This document shows positions 1 through 10,044 of a DNA stretch of 64,000 nucleotides, in pieces. The notes below the pieces were generated by a model. That model was not told the origin of the DNA. It saw only the letters and a list, made by a program, of their open reading frames with translations, and ran no database searches. Source of the stretch: Streptomyces sp. STR69 (lineage in GTDB: Bacteria > Actinomycetota > Actinomycetes > Streptomycetales > Streptomycetaceae); contig NZ_JALJRY010000012.1 of the NCBI RefSeq assembly GCF_024519455.1, positions 62,001 through 126,000 on the forward strand, written 5' to 3'. Position 1 is the first letter of the stretch, and each line of letters starts with the position of its first letter. A program made the position numbers and the translations under genes.

Positions 1-1212
1 GGTGGCCAGCTGCTCCGCGGTCGGCTCCACGTCCAGGCTGGTGACCGTGTAGGTCACCCCACGCGTGTTCTGGCCGTGGTCCCCCACGACCGTCATACCC
101 ACGGGCTCGTAGCGCCAGCTGCCGTCGATGTTCACGCGGCTGGGCGGGTACGGCATCGGCAGCCAGTCCTGGGCGTACCAGTCCGCGGCCGAGATCCGGG
201 TCTTGATCTCCGCGCGCTTGACGTCGGCGCCGAGACCGGTCGGGGTCGGGAACGTGTCGGGCACGCTTTCGATGTGCCGCTGCGACGGCTTCCAGGTGAT
301 GCCGTCGAAGTCGTCCAGGGACACGATCCGCAGATACATGTCCGAGATGTCGTTCGTGTTGGTGCGCAGGGACAGGACCTGGCGGTTCTCGTCCACGTTC
401 AGGCTGTCGCGCAGCGAGACCAGCGGGTTGACCGCGGAGATAGTGCCGCCGCCTCCGGTGCCCGCGCCCACACCGGTCCCGGCGGCGTCCAGCAGACCGC
501 CGGAGATCGTGGGCAGCGGCAGCAGGGCGATGGCCAGCGCGACCGCGCCGATCCGTCGCCCGGTGCGGACCGGGGCGAGTGGTCCGGAGGAGTCCGAACC
601 CGGGGTGGTGCGTGGCGCCCCGCCGAAGACCCGGCCCCACTGGGCGAGCCGGTCCCGGCCCTCGGACAGCAGCAGCATCAGGTAGCCCGCCGCCGCGAGC
701 AGGAACCACAGCCAGTCGTTGCCGCTGTTCGACAGCCCGGCGGCCACCGAGTACAGGGCGAGCAGCGGCAGGCCGGCCGGGGCCGCGCTGCGGAAGGTGA
801 CCGCGAGCGTGTCCACCGCGAGGCCGACCACCAGCACACCGCCGATGATCATCAGCCGGATGCCGTCGTGCAGCGGGGCCGGGATCGCGTACCGGGAGAC
901 GTCGTCGGAGCCCTGCTGCAGCAGGTCGGCGAAGTGCTGGAAGGCCCGGGGGCCCGGGACGAGCCCGGCGAAGGCCTGCTCACGGGCGAAGGCCAGGGTC
1001 AGCATCAGCAGCGTGACCAGGGCCTGCGCCGCGACGGTCAGCGGCCGGGCCAGCGGGACCCGCCGGGTCGCCGCGCCCACCCCGGCCTGGATCGCCAGCA
1101 TGAAGGCCGCCTGGAAGATCCAGATCGCCGGGGCGACCAGGGGAATCAGGGCGGTGGACGCCAGCAGCGTCGCCCCCCAGGCGCAGAGCGCCAGCCGTGC
1201 CCGCCCGCTCAT
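1..1212 (-). CDS. DUF3488 / transglutaminase-like membrane protein (TgpA type), 5'-terminal part only
   Basis: The gene starts at an ATG on 1210-1212 that overlaps the DUF58 stop (ATGA) and runs off the window at base 1, so about 404 codons are seen. The visible part holds several hydrophobic segments in the first ~220 residues (for example the stretch around TLLASTALIPLVAPAIWIF), then a soluble segment beginning near ISAVNPLVSLRDSLNVDEN. This is the layout of the DUF3488 N-terminal half of TgpA-like proteins, whose transglutaminase core with Cys-His-Asp would lie beyond the edge and cannot be checked. MoxR, DUF58 and transglutaminase genes often form one operon; the role is unknown, perhaps cell-surface protein handling. 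Family call is good, activity is inferred. Confidence 0.85.
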   Translation of the reverse strand, partial: MSGRARLALCAWGATLLASTALIPLVAPAIWIFQAAFMLAIQAGVGAATRRVPLARPLTVAAQALVTLLMLTLAFAREQAFAGLVPGPRAFQHFADLLQQGSDDVSRYAIPAPLHDGIRLMIIGGVLVVGLAVDTLAVTFRSAAPAGLPLLALYSVAAGLSNSGNDWLWFLLAAAGYLMLLLSEGRDRLAQWGRVFGGAPRTTPGSDSSGPLAPVRTGRRIGAVALAIALLPLPTISGGLLDAAGTGVGAGTGGGGTISAVNPLVSLRDSLNVDENRQVLSLRTNTNDISDMYLRIVSLDDFDGITWKPSQRHIESVPDTFPTPTGLGADVKRAEIKTRISAADWYAQDWLPMPYPPSRVNIDGSWRYEPVGMTVVGDHGQNTRGVTYTVTSLDVEPTAEQLAT

Positions 1213-2572
1213 CCCCATCCCTCCCCGAGACCGGCCGCGGTGATGCCGTTGCGCTCCTGGTCGGCCCGCTGCCACAGCTCGGTCAGGGACGCGCCGCGCG
1301 GCACGCCCACGGCGGTCCAGCCCGCGTCGCGCAACATCCGCAGCCGCTCCTCCTGCTCGTTCTCCGGGCCGGGTACGTCGGTCGGCTCGCGCACCCAGCC
1401 GCCGCTGTCCAGCACGAAGGCGAGGGCGCCCCCGCTGCGCTGCCGCATCCGGGCGACGATCGCCGCCTGTTCCTCGTCGAGGTCGCCGAAGAAGGCCACC
1501 AGCAACCCTTCGTTTCCGCCGCGCAGCAGGTCGTAGGCCCGGGACAGGCCCTCGCCGTCCGAGTGGTCGATCACCGCGAGGGTGTCCATCATCAGTCCGG
1601 CCGCGTCCGCCGACTCCTGGCTCGCGCCCGCGAACCCGTCGGCGCCCTCACCGGGCACCGAGTTGCCGGTGTCGGTCAACAGCCTTACGGAGAAGCCCCG
1701 TTCCAGCATGTGCACCAGGACAGAGGCCGCGCCCGACACGGCCCACTCGAAGGCCGAGTCCGGGCCCTGGCCCGCGAAGGCGATGCCCCGGGTGTCGAGG
1801 AGCACCGTGCAGCGGGCGCGCTGCGGCTGCTCCTCGCGGCGCACCATCAGCTCGCCGTAGCGCGCGGTGGAGCGCCAGTGCACGCGGCGCAGGTCGTCGC
1901 CGTAGCGGTAGCCGCGCGGGATCACGTCGTCCTCGCCGGCCAGGGCCAGCGAGCGGTTGCGCCCGTCGCCGTACCCCTTGGCCTCGCCGCTGAGACGGAC
2001 CGGGGGCAGGGCCTCCACGCGCGGGATCACGGTCAGGGTGTCGAACGTCGAGAAGGAGCGGGTCAGTTCGCACATCCCGAACGGGTCCGTCAGGCGCAGC
2101 TGCAGCGGGCCCAGGGGGTAGCGGCCACGCAGGTCGGAGCGGACCCGGTAGGACACCTCGCGCCGGCCGCCCGCCTCGACCCGGTCCAGGACGAACCGGG
2201 GGCGCGGGCCGAGCACGTACGGCACCCGGTCCTGGAGCATCAGCAGGCCCGTGGGCAGCCGCGAGACGTTGTCCATCCGCAGATGGACGCGGGCCTCGCT
2301 GCCGGCGGGCACGCGCGCGGGGGAGAGCCGGCGGCTGCCGGCGACCCGGTACCGGGTGCGGTACAGCACGGTCGCGCAGACCAGGGGCAGCACGGCCAGC
2401 AGCAGCCCGACCCGGAGCAGATCGCCCTGCCCCAGGACATACGCGCAGACGGCCGCCGCGATACCGGCGGCCAGGAACGAGCGACCGCGGGTGGTCAGCC
2501 CCGCCAGGGCCGTACGGACACCACCCTTCTCGTCCCGCTCGGGCTCCGGGACCCCCGGCACCCCGACGGCCA

Positions 2573-2573
<1 letters not shown>
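1209..2573 (-). CDS. DUF58 domain protein
   Basis: About 454 aa. Two hydrophobic segments lie near the N-terminus (around SFLAAGIAAAVCAYVLG and LLRVGLLLAVLPLVCATVLY), followed by an extracytoplasmic-type beta domain and the DUF58 core with GDDLRRVHWRSTARYGELMVRREEQ, the family hallmark. The C-terminal part resembles a von Willebrand A fold. It sits between a MoxR ATPase and a transglutaminase-like gene, overlapping both. The start is ambiguous: ATG at 2573 shares its A with the moxR stop (TGATG), and an in-frame GTG lies one codon earlier at 2576. Such MoxR/DUF58 pairs are thought to act as chaperone or metal-insertion modules; the client here is unknown. Confidence 0.9.
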
Positions 2574-3610
<1,037 letters not shown>

Positions 3611-3847
3611 CCGGCCCTCCTCGGCCCGTTCTTTCCATGGGCCGACGCGCGCACTGCGGATCGGCCCACCCCGAAACACGGACGGCACGCGGGAAAAGTT
3701 CCGCGTGACGCCACACCCGCATTCTTGTTGCCGTTACCGGTTCGTGTCACTCGCCTGTGGACAACTGCCTTCGCTTTGTCGGGTCTTACGACCTTTTGGG
3801 CGGTCCGAGCGGCGAGCTTTTCGAAATTTTCGGGGCGGGCGGGCGCG

Positions 3848-4459
3848 TCAGGCGGGGTCGATCTCGCGCAGCAGACCCGACTTCACGTCGAACACGAAGC
3901 CGCGCACATCATCAGTGTGCAGCAGGAACGGCGAGGTGCGCACACGCTGCATGGACTGCCGTACGTCCTGCTCCACGTCCCGGAAGGCCTCCACCGCCCA
4001 GGCGGGGCGCTGGCCGACCTCCATCTCCAGGTCGTGCCGGAACTCCTCGGTGAGGGACTCCAGGCCGCAGCCGGTGTGGTGGATGAGCACGATGCTGCGG
4101 GTGCCGAGCGCCCGCTGGCTGATGGTGAGGGAGCGGATGACGTCGTCGGTGACGACACCGCCCGCGTTGCGGATGGTGTGACAGTCGCCGAGTTGGAGGC
4201 CGAGCGCGGAGTGCAGGTCCAGGCGGGCGTCCATGCAGGCCACGACGGCCACCTGGAGGACGGGGTGGGCGTCCATCCCGGGATCGGTGAACGCGGCGGC
4301 GTACTGCGCGTTGGCCTCGACGAGGCGGTCCGTCACGGTCCCGCCGTGGGCTATGGCGCCTTCGGACTCTGTGGGTACGGATGCGGAGGTCGTCATACCT
4401 ATGACGGTACTGGTCACTGCCGGTGCGGTCTTGGTACGGGAAGGGAAAAAGAGCGTCAT
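3848..4459 (-). CDS. beta-class carbonic anhydrase
   Basis: 203 aa from ATG 4459, which has AGAGGA five bases upstream; an internal ATG at 4396 (182 aa) lacks a ribosome site but its product begins nearer the conserved domain. The enzyme hydrates CO2 to bicarbonate. The zinc site is visible: C75-x-D77-x-R79 in ACMDARLD, and H128-x-x-C131 in HHTGCG, giving two Cys and one His ligand with the Asp-Arg dyad. Length and motifs fit the small mycobacterial-type beta enzymes. It is transcribed away from rsmH across a 354-base divergent spacer. Confidence 0.9.
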   Translation of the reverse strand: MTLFFPSRTKTAPAVTSTVIGMTTSASVPTESEGAIAHGGTVTDRLVEANAQYAAAFTDPGMDAHPVLQVAVVACMDARLDLHSALGLQLGDCHTIRNAGGVVTDDVIRSLTISQRALGTRSIVLIHHTGCGLESLTEEFRHDLEMEVGQRPAWAVEAFRDVEQDVRQSMQRVRTSPFLLHTDDVRGFVFDVKSGLLREIDPA

Positions 4460-4479
4460 TGCGTCCTCTTGTGAGGTAA

Positions 4480-4512
4480 CCCACACGGGTGGCGGGGGTG
4501 CACCCGCGTGGG
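4480..4512 (-). promoter_or_regulatory. hairpin in the 5' leader of the carbonic anhydrase gene
   Basis: Arms 4480-4491 (CCCACACGGGTG) and 4501-4512 (CACCCGCGTGGG) pair over 12 bases with a single mismatch and a 9-base loop. On the minus strand the stem ends about 10 bases before the AGAGGA ribosome site. It could affect mRNA stability or translation, or be a protein site; no family is recognised. Confidence 0.4.
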
Positions 4513-4572
4513 TGATTCTTCCCGTTTTGAGGCTTCGCACGCACCCCGGCCCGCGACGCGCAGGCCGGTTGA

Positions 4573-4600
4573 TTGACCGTGAGACAGCGTGGACTAAAGT
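4573..4600 (+). promoter_or_regulatory. probable housekeeping promoter of the division cluster
   Basis: TTGACC at 4573-4578 and TAAAGT at 4595-4600 are separated by 16 bases, close to the HrdB (sigma-70 type) consensus. It lies about 210 bases before rsmH in the otherwise gene-free spacer 4460-4813. The long leader that follows has no mraZ and no other open frame I can support. Confidence 0.5.
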
Positions 4601-4813
4601 TGCGCGAAGCGGGAGGCGAGGTTCTCCCTGCTGGACTTTTCCCGGAGACCCCGGCGACTTTCCGGATTCTCCCCACGTGCGCGGCGCGTACGTACGGCTC
4701 GGCCTCCTCCCGCTCCCGGTCGGCTGACGCTTCCGGCGCCGGCAGGCCTTCCCCTTCCTGAGCGGGCGGGGACCCGGCGGTGCGTACGGGCCCGCCGGAC
4801 CTGAGAGGGCCCC

Positions 4814-5770
4814 TTGAGCAACAGTCGACACGTCCCGGTGATGCTCCAGCGGTGCCTGGACCTGTTGGCACCCGCCCTGGAGCGGCCGGGAGCGGTGGTC
4901 GTCGACTGCACGCTCGGCCTCGGCGGCCACAGCGAGGCGCTGCTCACCCGCTTCCCGGAGGCCCGCCTCGTCGCCCTGGACCGCGACAAGGAGGCCCTGC
5001 GCCTCTCCGGCGAACGCCTCGCCCCCTTCGGGGAGCGCGCCACCCTTGTGCACGCCGTCTACGACGAGCTGCCCGAGGTACTGGAGCGGCTCGGCCTCGC
5101 GCGCGTGGAGGGCGTTCTGTTCGACCTCGGCGTCTCCTCCATGCAGCTGGACGAGGCCGACCGCGGCTTCGCCTACGCCCAGGACGCGCCCCTCGACATG
5201 CGCATGGACCAGACGACCGGCATCAGCGCCGCCGAGGTCCTCAACACCTACGCACCCGGTGAACTCGTCCGCATCCTGCGGGCGTACGGCGAGGAGAAGC
5301 AGGCCAAGCGGATCGTGTCGGCGGTCGTCCGCGAGCGCGACAAGGAGCCGTTCGGCAACAGCGCGCGGCTCGTCGAGCTGATCCGCGACTCGCTGCCCCA
5401 GGCCGCCAAGCGCACCGGCGGCAACCCGGCCAAGCGGACCTTCCAGGCGCTGCGCATCGAGGTCAACGGTGAACTGTCCGTCCTGGAGAGGGCGATTCCC
5501 GCCGCCGTGAAGTCCCTTGCCGTGGGCGGCCGGATCGCCGTCCTGTCGTACCACTCGCTCGAAGACCGCCTGGTGAAGCAGGTGTTCGCGGCCGGCGCGG
5601 CCAATACCGCGCCTCCTGGGCTGCCGGTGGTGCCCGAGCAGTACCAGCCCCGGCTCAAGCTCCTGACGCGCGGTGCCGAACTTCCCACCGAGGAAGAGGT
5701 CGCCGAGAACCGGCGGGCGGCACCCGCGCGGCTGCGGGGGGCCGAGCGCATCAGGGAGGACATCGGGTGA
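4814..5770 (+). CDS. rsmH: 16S rRNA (cytosine-1402 N4)-methyltransferase RsmH
   Basis: 318 aa from TTG 4814, with GAGAGGG just upstream. Methylates N4 of C1402 in 16S rRNA using SAM. The SAM-binding motif VVDCTLGLGGHSEALL is near residue 28, followed by LFDLGVSSMQLDEADRGFAY and, later, SYHSLEDRLVK, all diagnostic of MraW/RsmH. It is the first gene of the cluster, where mraZ would precede it in many bacteria but does not here. The next gene, ftsL, starts about 30 bases after its stop. Confidence 0.95.
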   Translation: MSNSRHVPVMLQRCLDLLAPALERPGAVVVDCTLGLGGHSEALLTRFPEARLVALDRDKEALRLSGERLAPFGERATLVHAVYDELPEVLERLGLARVEGVLFDLGVSSMQLDEADRGFAYAQDAPLDMRMDQTTGISAAEVLNTYAPGELVRILRAYGEEKQAKRIVSAVVRERDKEPFGNSARLVELIRDSLPQAAKRTGGNPAKRTFQALRIEVNGELSVLERAIPAAVKSLAVGGRIAVLSYHSLEDRLVKQVFAAGAANTAPPGLPVVPEQYQPRLKLLTRGAELPTEEEVAENRRAAPARLRGAERIREDIG

Positions 5771-5800
5771 GTACGTACCAAGTGAGTGCGGGGTGCGTGG

Positions 5801-6379
5801 GTGAGTAGGAAACCCGAACTGAGGGGCAGGGCAGCCCGGCTCGCGCGGCTCTTTCCGACCGGGCCCGCGCAGTCGGGCGGGATCCAGGCGGCCCGGACCC
5901 CGTTCGTCCTCCTTGTCGTGCTTCTCCTCGGCGGCGGTCTGATCGCGCTGCTCGTGCTGAACTCCGCGCTCAGCGAAGGGCAGTTCAAGCTGGACGACCT
6001 CCAGAAGCAGACGAAGAGCCTCACCGACGAGGAGCAGGCCCTCCAGCGGGACGTGGATGCCTATTCCGCCCCCGACGCCCTCCAGCGCCGCGCACACGAA
6101 CTGGGCATGGTGCCCGGGGGAGACCCCGCCTTCCTCGACCCGAACGGCACCGTGAAGGGTGTCCCGGAGCAGGCCACCGCGGAGAAGACCGTGAGCACCC
6201 CGGCGGTGCTCGCCCCCGAGGCGCTCATCAGCAGGCCGAGCCCGAGCCCGACCCCCGCGGCCGGCGCGGCGGCACCCGTGGCCACCCCCACGCCCACTCC
6301 GGCCCGGTCCGTACAGCCCGTAAAGCCCGCGCAGTCCACGACAGTTCAGTCCTCCACCCCGACTACACCCGGCAGGTGA
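5801..6379 (+). CDS. ftsL: cell division protein FtsL
   Basis: 192 aa from GTG 5801 (an in-frame GTG at 5786 is an alternative). One transmembrane helix (PFVLLVVLLLGGGLIALLVLNSAL, ~33-55), then a short leucine-zipper-like extracytoplasmic segment (FKLDDLQKQTKSLTDEEQALQRDV) and the RAHELGMVPGGDPAF box seen in actinobacterial FtsL. The last ~75 residues are Pro/Ala/Thr-rich and probably disordered. FtsL bridges FtsQ/DivIC and FtsW/FtsI at the septum. The stop overlaps the ftsI start by 4 bases. Confidence 0.85.
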   Translation: MSRKPELRGRAARLARLFPTGPAQSGGIQAARTPFVLLVVLLLGGGLIALLVLNSALSEGQFKLDDLQKQTKSLTDEEQALQRDVDAYSAPDALQRRAHELGMVPGGDPAFLDPNGTVKGVPEQATAEKTVSTPAVLAPEALISRPSPSPTPAAGAAAPVATPTPTPARSVQPVKPAQSTTVQSSTPTTPGR

Positions 6380-8355
6380 CGGAAGTGTCCGACAGGGAAC
6401 CGCCGCGCCGCCGAGTGCCCGGACCGGCCAGGCCCGAACGGCCCGATGCCCGGCGCCGCCCCGGGCCCGGCGCCCGCCCGGCCCGCCGCCCGGCATCGGC
6501 CCCTCCCGCGGCCCGTCCGGCGGGCCCGCGCTCCCTCCGGCTCGGCAGCCCCCGCCCCCGGCTGCGCATGATCAGCCTCGCGCTGACGCTCGTCCTGATC
6601 GCGTTCGTCGTACGACTGCTCCAGGTGCAGGCCGTCGACGCGAGCGCGTACGCCGCCAAGGCCGCGCAGAACCGGTACGTCGACTACGTCCTGGCCGCCG
6701 AGCGCGGTGAGATCACCGACCGTTCCGGAGTGGCCCTCGCGACCAGCGTGGACGCGTACACGATCACCGCCGACCCGACGCTGTTCACCCGCAAGCAGCT
6801 CAAGATCGACGACGGGCCCGAACAGGCGGCGGCCCTCCTCGCCCCGATCCTCGGCGTGGACCAGGCCTCGATCGTCAAGAAGCTCAGGCCGGCGAACAAG
6901 AACCTGCGCTACGTAGTGCTCGCCAACCGGCAGACCCCGCAGGTCTGGAAGCAGATCAAGGACCTGAAGAGCGCGCTCACCACCAAGTCCGGAACCGACC
7001 CGACCACCGTCAACGTCCTTGCCGGTGTCCTCGCCGTCCCCACCACCAGGCGCGTGTACCCGAACGGCGATCTCGCCGCCGGGATACTGGGCTGGGTCAA
7101 TGCGGACGGCAAGGGCGGCGGCGGGGTCGAGCAGCAGCTCAACAAGGATTTGACCGGCAAGGACGGCAAGGTCCGCTACGCCCAGTCCGGCGGCCTCCAG
7201 GTGCCCACCGCGGGCTCCACGGAGACGCCGGCAGTGCCCGGTTCCGACGTCGAGCTGACGATCGACCGCGACATCCAGTGGGCCGCGCAGAACGCCATCA
7301 CGGAGCAGGTGAAGAAGTCCAAGGCGGACCGCGGGTACGTGATAGTCCAGGACACCCGCACCGGAGAGATCCTCGCCATGGCCAACGCGCCCGGCTTCGA
7401 CCCGAACGACCTCGCCCAGGCCAACGCGGCCTCCCTGGGCAACGCGGCCCTCCAGGACGCCTACGAGCCCGGTTCCACCGCCAAGGTCATGACGATGGCC
7501 GCCGTACTCCAGGAGAACGTGGCCACCCCGCTGACGCACGTCGTCGTGCCGAACCGGCTGCACCGCGGTGACCGCCTCTTCCAGGACGACGTCGACCACG
7601 CGACCTGGAACCTCACGCTCAACGGCGTCCTCGCCAAGTCCAGCAACATCGGCACCATCGAGGCGGCCGGCCAGCTCGGCAAGACGCAGCCCGAGGCCAA
7701 CGAGGTCCTGTACTCGTATCTGCGCAAGTTCGGCATCGGCAGCTACAGCGGGCTCGACTTCCCCGGCGAGACCAAGGGCATCCTCGCGCCCGCCTCCAAG
7801 TGGTCGACCTCGCAGCAGTACACGATTCCTTTCGGCCAGGGCATGTCCCTCAACGCGCTCCAGGCGGCCTCCGTCTACTCGACGGTCGCCAACGGCGGAG
7901 TCCGCGTCGAACCCACCCTGGTGCGCGGTACGAAGGGGCCCGACGGCCGCTTCACACCCGCCGCCACGCCCAAGAAGACCCGGGTCATCAGTGCGAAGAC
8001 GGCGAAGACCCTCGCCCAGATGCTGGAGTCCGTGGTGGACGACGAGCAGGGCACCGGCGGTAAGGCCGCCATTCCGGGGTACCGGGTCGCAGGGAAGACC
8101 GGTACCGCCAACCGTGTCGATCCGGCCACCGGCAAGTACAAGGGCTACACCTCGTCGTTCGCCGGGTTCGCGCCCGCCGACAACCCCCGCATCACCGTCT
8201 ACTGCGCGATCCAGAACGCCACCAGCGGAAGCTACTTCGGCGGTCAGATCTGCGGACCGATCTACAAGCAGGTGATGGAGTTCGCCCTCAAGACCCTCCA
8301 GGTCCCGCCCACCGGGGCGAAGGCCGCGAACCTGCCCGTGACCTTCACTCCCTGA
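6376..8355 (+). CDS. ftsI: septal peptidoglycan transpeptidase FtsI (class B PBP3)
   Basis: 659 aa from GTG 6376, which overlaps the ftsL stop (GTGA); GTG 6385 is possible. A basic, Pro/Arg-rich cytoplasmic tail of ~64 residues precedes one membrane helix (MISLALTLVLIAFVVRLLQV), then a dimerisation domain and the penicillin-binding domain. Active-site motifs are all present: S367-T-A-K in YEPGSTAKV, S422-S-N424, and K574-T-G in VAGKTGTAN. It cross-links septal peptidoglycan with its partner FtsW. Length fits the family. Confidence 0.95.
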   Translation: MTEVSDREPPRRRVPGPARPERPDARRRPGPGARPARRPASAPPAARPAGPRSLRLGSPRPRLRMISLALTLVLIAFVVRLLQVQAVDASAYAAKAAQNRYVDYVLAAERGEITDRSGVALATSVDAYTITADPTLFTRKQLKIDDGPEQAAALLAPILGVDQASIVKKLRPANKNLRYVVLANRQTPQVWKQIKDLKSALTTKSGTDPTTVNVLAGVLAVPTTRRVYPNGDLAAGILGWVNADGKGGGGVEQQLNKDLTGKDGKVRYAQSGGLQVPTAGSTETPAVPGSDVELTIDRDIQWAAQNAITEQVKKSKADRGYVIVQDTRTGEILAMANAPGFDPNDLAQANAASLGNAALQDAYEPGSTAKVMTMAAVLQENVATPLTHVVVPNRLHRGDRLFQDDVDHATWNLTLNGVLAKSSNIGTIEAAGQLGKTQPEANEVLYSYLRKFGIGSYSGLDFPGETKGILAPASKWSTSQQYTIPFGQGMSLNALQAASVYSTVANGGVRVEPTLVRGTKGPDGRFTPAATPKKTRVISAKTAKTLAQMLESVVDDEQGTGGKAAIPGYRVAGKTGTANRVDPATGKYKGYTSSFAGFAPADNPRITVYCAIQNATSGSYFGGQICGPIYKQVMEFALKTLQVPPTGAKAANLPVTFTP

Positions 8356-8381
8356 TCAGCGCAACAGCCAGGAACCGATCC

Positions 8382-10040
8382 GTGACCATGATCACTTCCC
8401 ATTCCGGGAACCAGGGCGAGCCCCGCCCCTCGCTTCGCTCGGAGGCAGGTGCGCCCGGTACGCTCACCGCCGTGCCATCCGCCGATCAGTCCCAACCACC
8501 CCAGAAGGGCGCATCCGTGACATACCCGGGGCCGCCCAGGCCGGCGCAGCTCTCCGCCACACCCCTCGCGGAACTCGCCGGCCAACTGGGCGCCGCCGAG
8601 CCGCCGACCACGACCGCAGAGGTCACGGGCATCACCCATGACTCGCGCGCCGTCCGCCCCGGCGACCTGTACGCCGCGCTGCCCGGTGCCCGCCTGCACG
8701 GCGCCGACTTCGTGACCCAGGCGGCCGGCCTCGGCGCCGTCGCCGTCCTCACGGACCCGGCGGGCGCCGACCGCGCGGCGGCAACAGGCCTGCCGGTCCT
8801 GGTCGTAGCCGATCCGCGCGGGCAGATGGGCGAGCTGGCGGCCACCATCTACGGCCACCCTGGCCGCGATCTGCTCCAGATCGGCATCACCGGCACCTCC
8901 GGGAAGACGACCACCGCGTACCTCGTAGAGGGTGGGCTGAAAACGGTCCGGTCCACCGGTCTGATCGGGACGGTCGAGACGCGCATCGGCGACGAGCGCA
9001 TGAAGTCGGAGCGCACGACCCCCGAAGCCACCGATCTCCAGGCCCTGTTCGCGGTCATGCGCGAGCGCGGGGTCGACGCGGTCGCCATGGAGATCTCCAG
9101 CCACGCACTGGTCCTCGGCCGGGTCGACGCCTGCATCTTCGACATCGCGGTCTTCACCAACCTCAGCCCGGAACACATGGAGTTCCACTCGGGCATGGAG
9201 GACTACTTCCAGGCCAAGGCGCAGCTGTTCACGCCGCTGCGCAGCCGGCAGGGAGTGGTGAATCTCGACGACGAGTACGGCCGCAGGCTCGCGCGCGAGG
9301 CCACGGTCCCCGTGACCACGTATTCCGCGGAGGGCAACCCGGACGCCGACTGGCGCGCCGAGGACGTCCAAGTCGGCCCGATGGACTCGACGTTCACCGC
9401 GGTCGGCCCCAAGGGGGAGCTGATCACCGCGAGATCGCCGCTGGCCGGCTCCTTCAACGTGGCCAACACCCTCGCCGCGATCGCCGCCCTCGCCACCGCG
9501 GGCCTCGACCCGCAGCTCGCCGCCGACGGCATCGCCGCCGTGCCGGGCGTGCCGGGGCGCCTGGAGCGCGTGGACGCCGGGCAGCCGTATCTCGCGGTCG
9601 TCGACTACGCCCACAAGACGGACGCCGTCGAATCGGTCCTGCGCGCGCTGCGCAAGGTCACCGAGGGCAAGGTGCACGTCGTGCTCGGCTGTGGCGGGGA
9701 CCGGGACAAGACGAAACGCGAGCCGATGGGCGCCGCCGTGGCGCGGCTCGCCGACACCGCCGTACTGACGTCGGACAACCCCCGCTCCGAGGACCCCCTC
9801 GCGATCCTCGCGACCATGCTCCAGGGGGCGGCATCCGTGCCGGCGCACGAGCGCGGCGAGGTCCAGGTCTTCGAGGACCGGGCCGCCGCGATCGCCGCCG
9901 CCGTCGCCCGCGCACAGCCGGGCGACACCGTGCTGGTCGCGGGCAAGGGCCACGAGCAGGGCCAGGACATCGCCGGAGTGGTCCGTCCCTTCGACGACCG
10001 CCAGGTGCTTCGCGAAGCTATCCAGAAGACCCAGGGATGA
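8382..10040 (+). CDS. murE: UDP-MurNAc-L-Ala-D-Glu:diaminopimelate ligase MurE
   Basis: Up to 552 aa. Adds diaminopimelate to the UDP-MurNAc-dipeptide in the cytoplasm. Seen: GITGTSGKTTTAYLVEGG (ATP loop), EISSHALVLGRVD, and the DNPRSEDP motif that contacts diaminopimelate. Streptomyces walls contain LL-diaminopimelate, so this enzyme should take the LL isomer; that is known biology, not visible here. Start: GTG 8382 has AGGAA seven bases upstream, but the first 45 codons have weaker third-position G/C bias than the rest, and GTG 8517 also has a good site (GAAGGG), giving 507 aa, closer to the usual length. Confidence 0.93.
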   Translation: MTMITSHSGNQGEPRPSLRSEAGAPGTLTAVPSADQSQPPQKGASVTYPGPPRPAQLSATPLAELAGQLGAAEPPTTTAEVTGITHDSRAVRPGDLYAALPGARLHGADFVTQAAGLGAVAVLTDPAGADRAAATGLPVLVVADPRGQMGELAATIYGHPGRDLLQIGITGTSGKTTTAYLVEGGLKTVRSTGLIGTVETRIGDERMKSERTTPEATDLQALFAVMRERGVDAVAMEISSHALVLGRVDACIFDIAVFTNLSPEHMEFHSGMEDYFQAKAQLFTPLRSRQGVVNLDDEYGRRLAREATVPVTTYSAEGNPDADWRAEDVQVGPMDSTFTAVGPKGELITARSPLAGSFNVANTLAAIAALATAGLDPQLAADGIAAVPGVPGRLERVDAGQPYLAVVDYAHKTDAVESVLRALRKVTEGKVHVVLGCGGDRDKTKREPMGAAVARLADTAVLTSDNPRSEDPLAILATMLQGAASVPAHERGEVQVFEDRAAAIAAAVARAQPGDTVLVAGKGHEQGQDIAGVVRPFDDRQVLREAIQKTQG

Positions 10041-10044
10041 ACTT

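Noticed and set aside
3848..6496. 882-codon frame running from the carbonic anhydrase through the rsmH and ftsL region
   Set aside because: Only the last ~200 codons are the real enzyme; the rest is antisense to rsmH and ftsL and lacks a domain.
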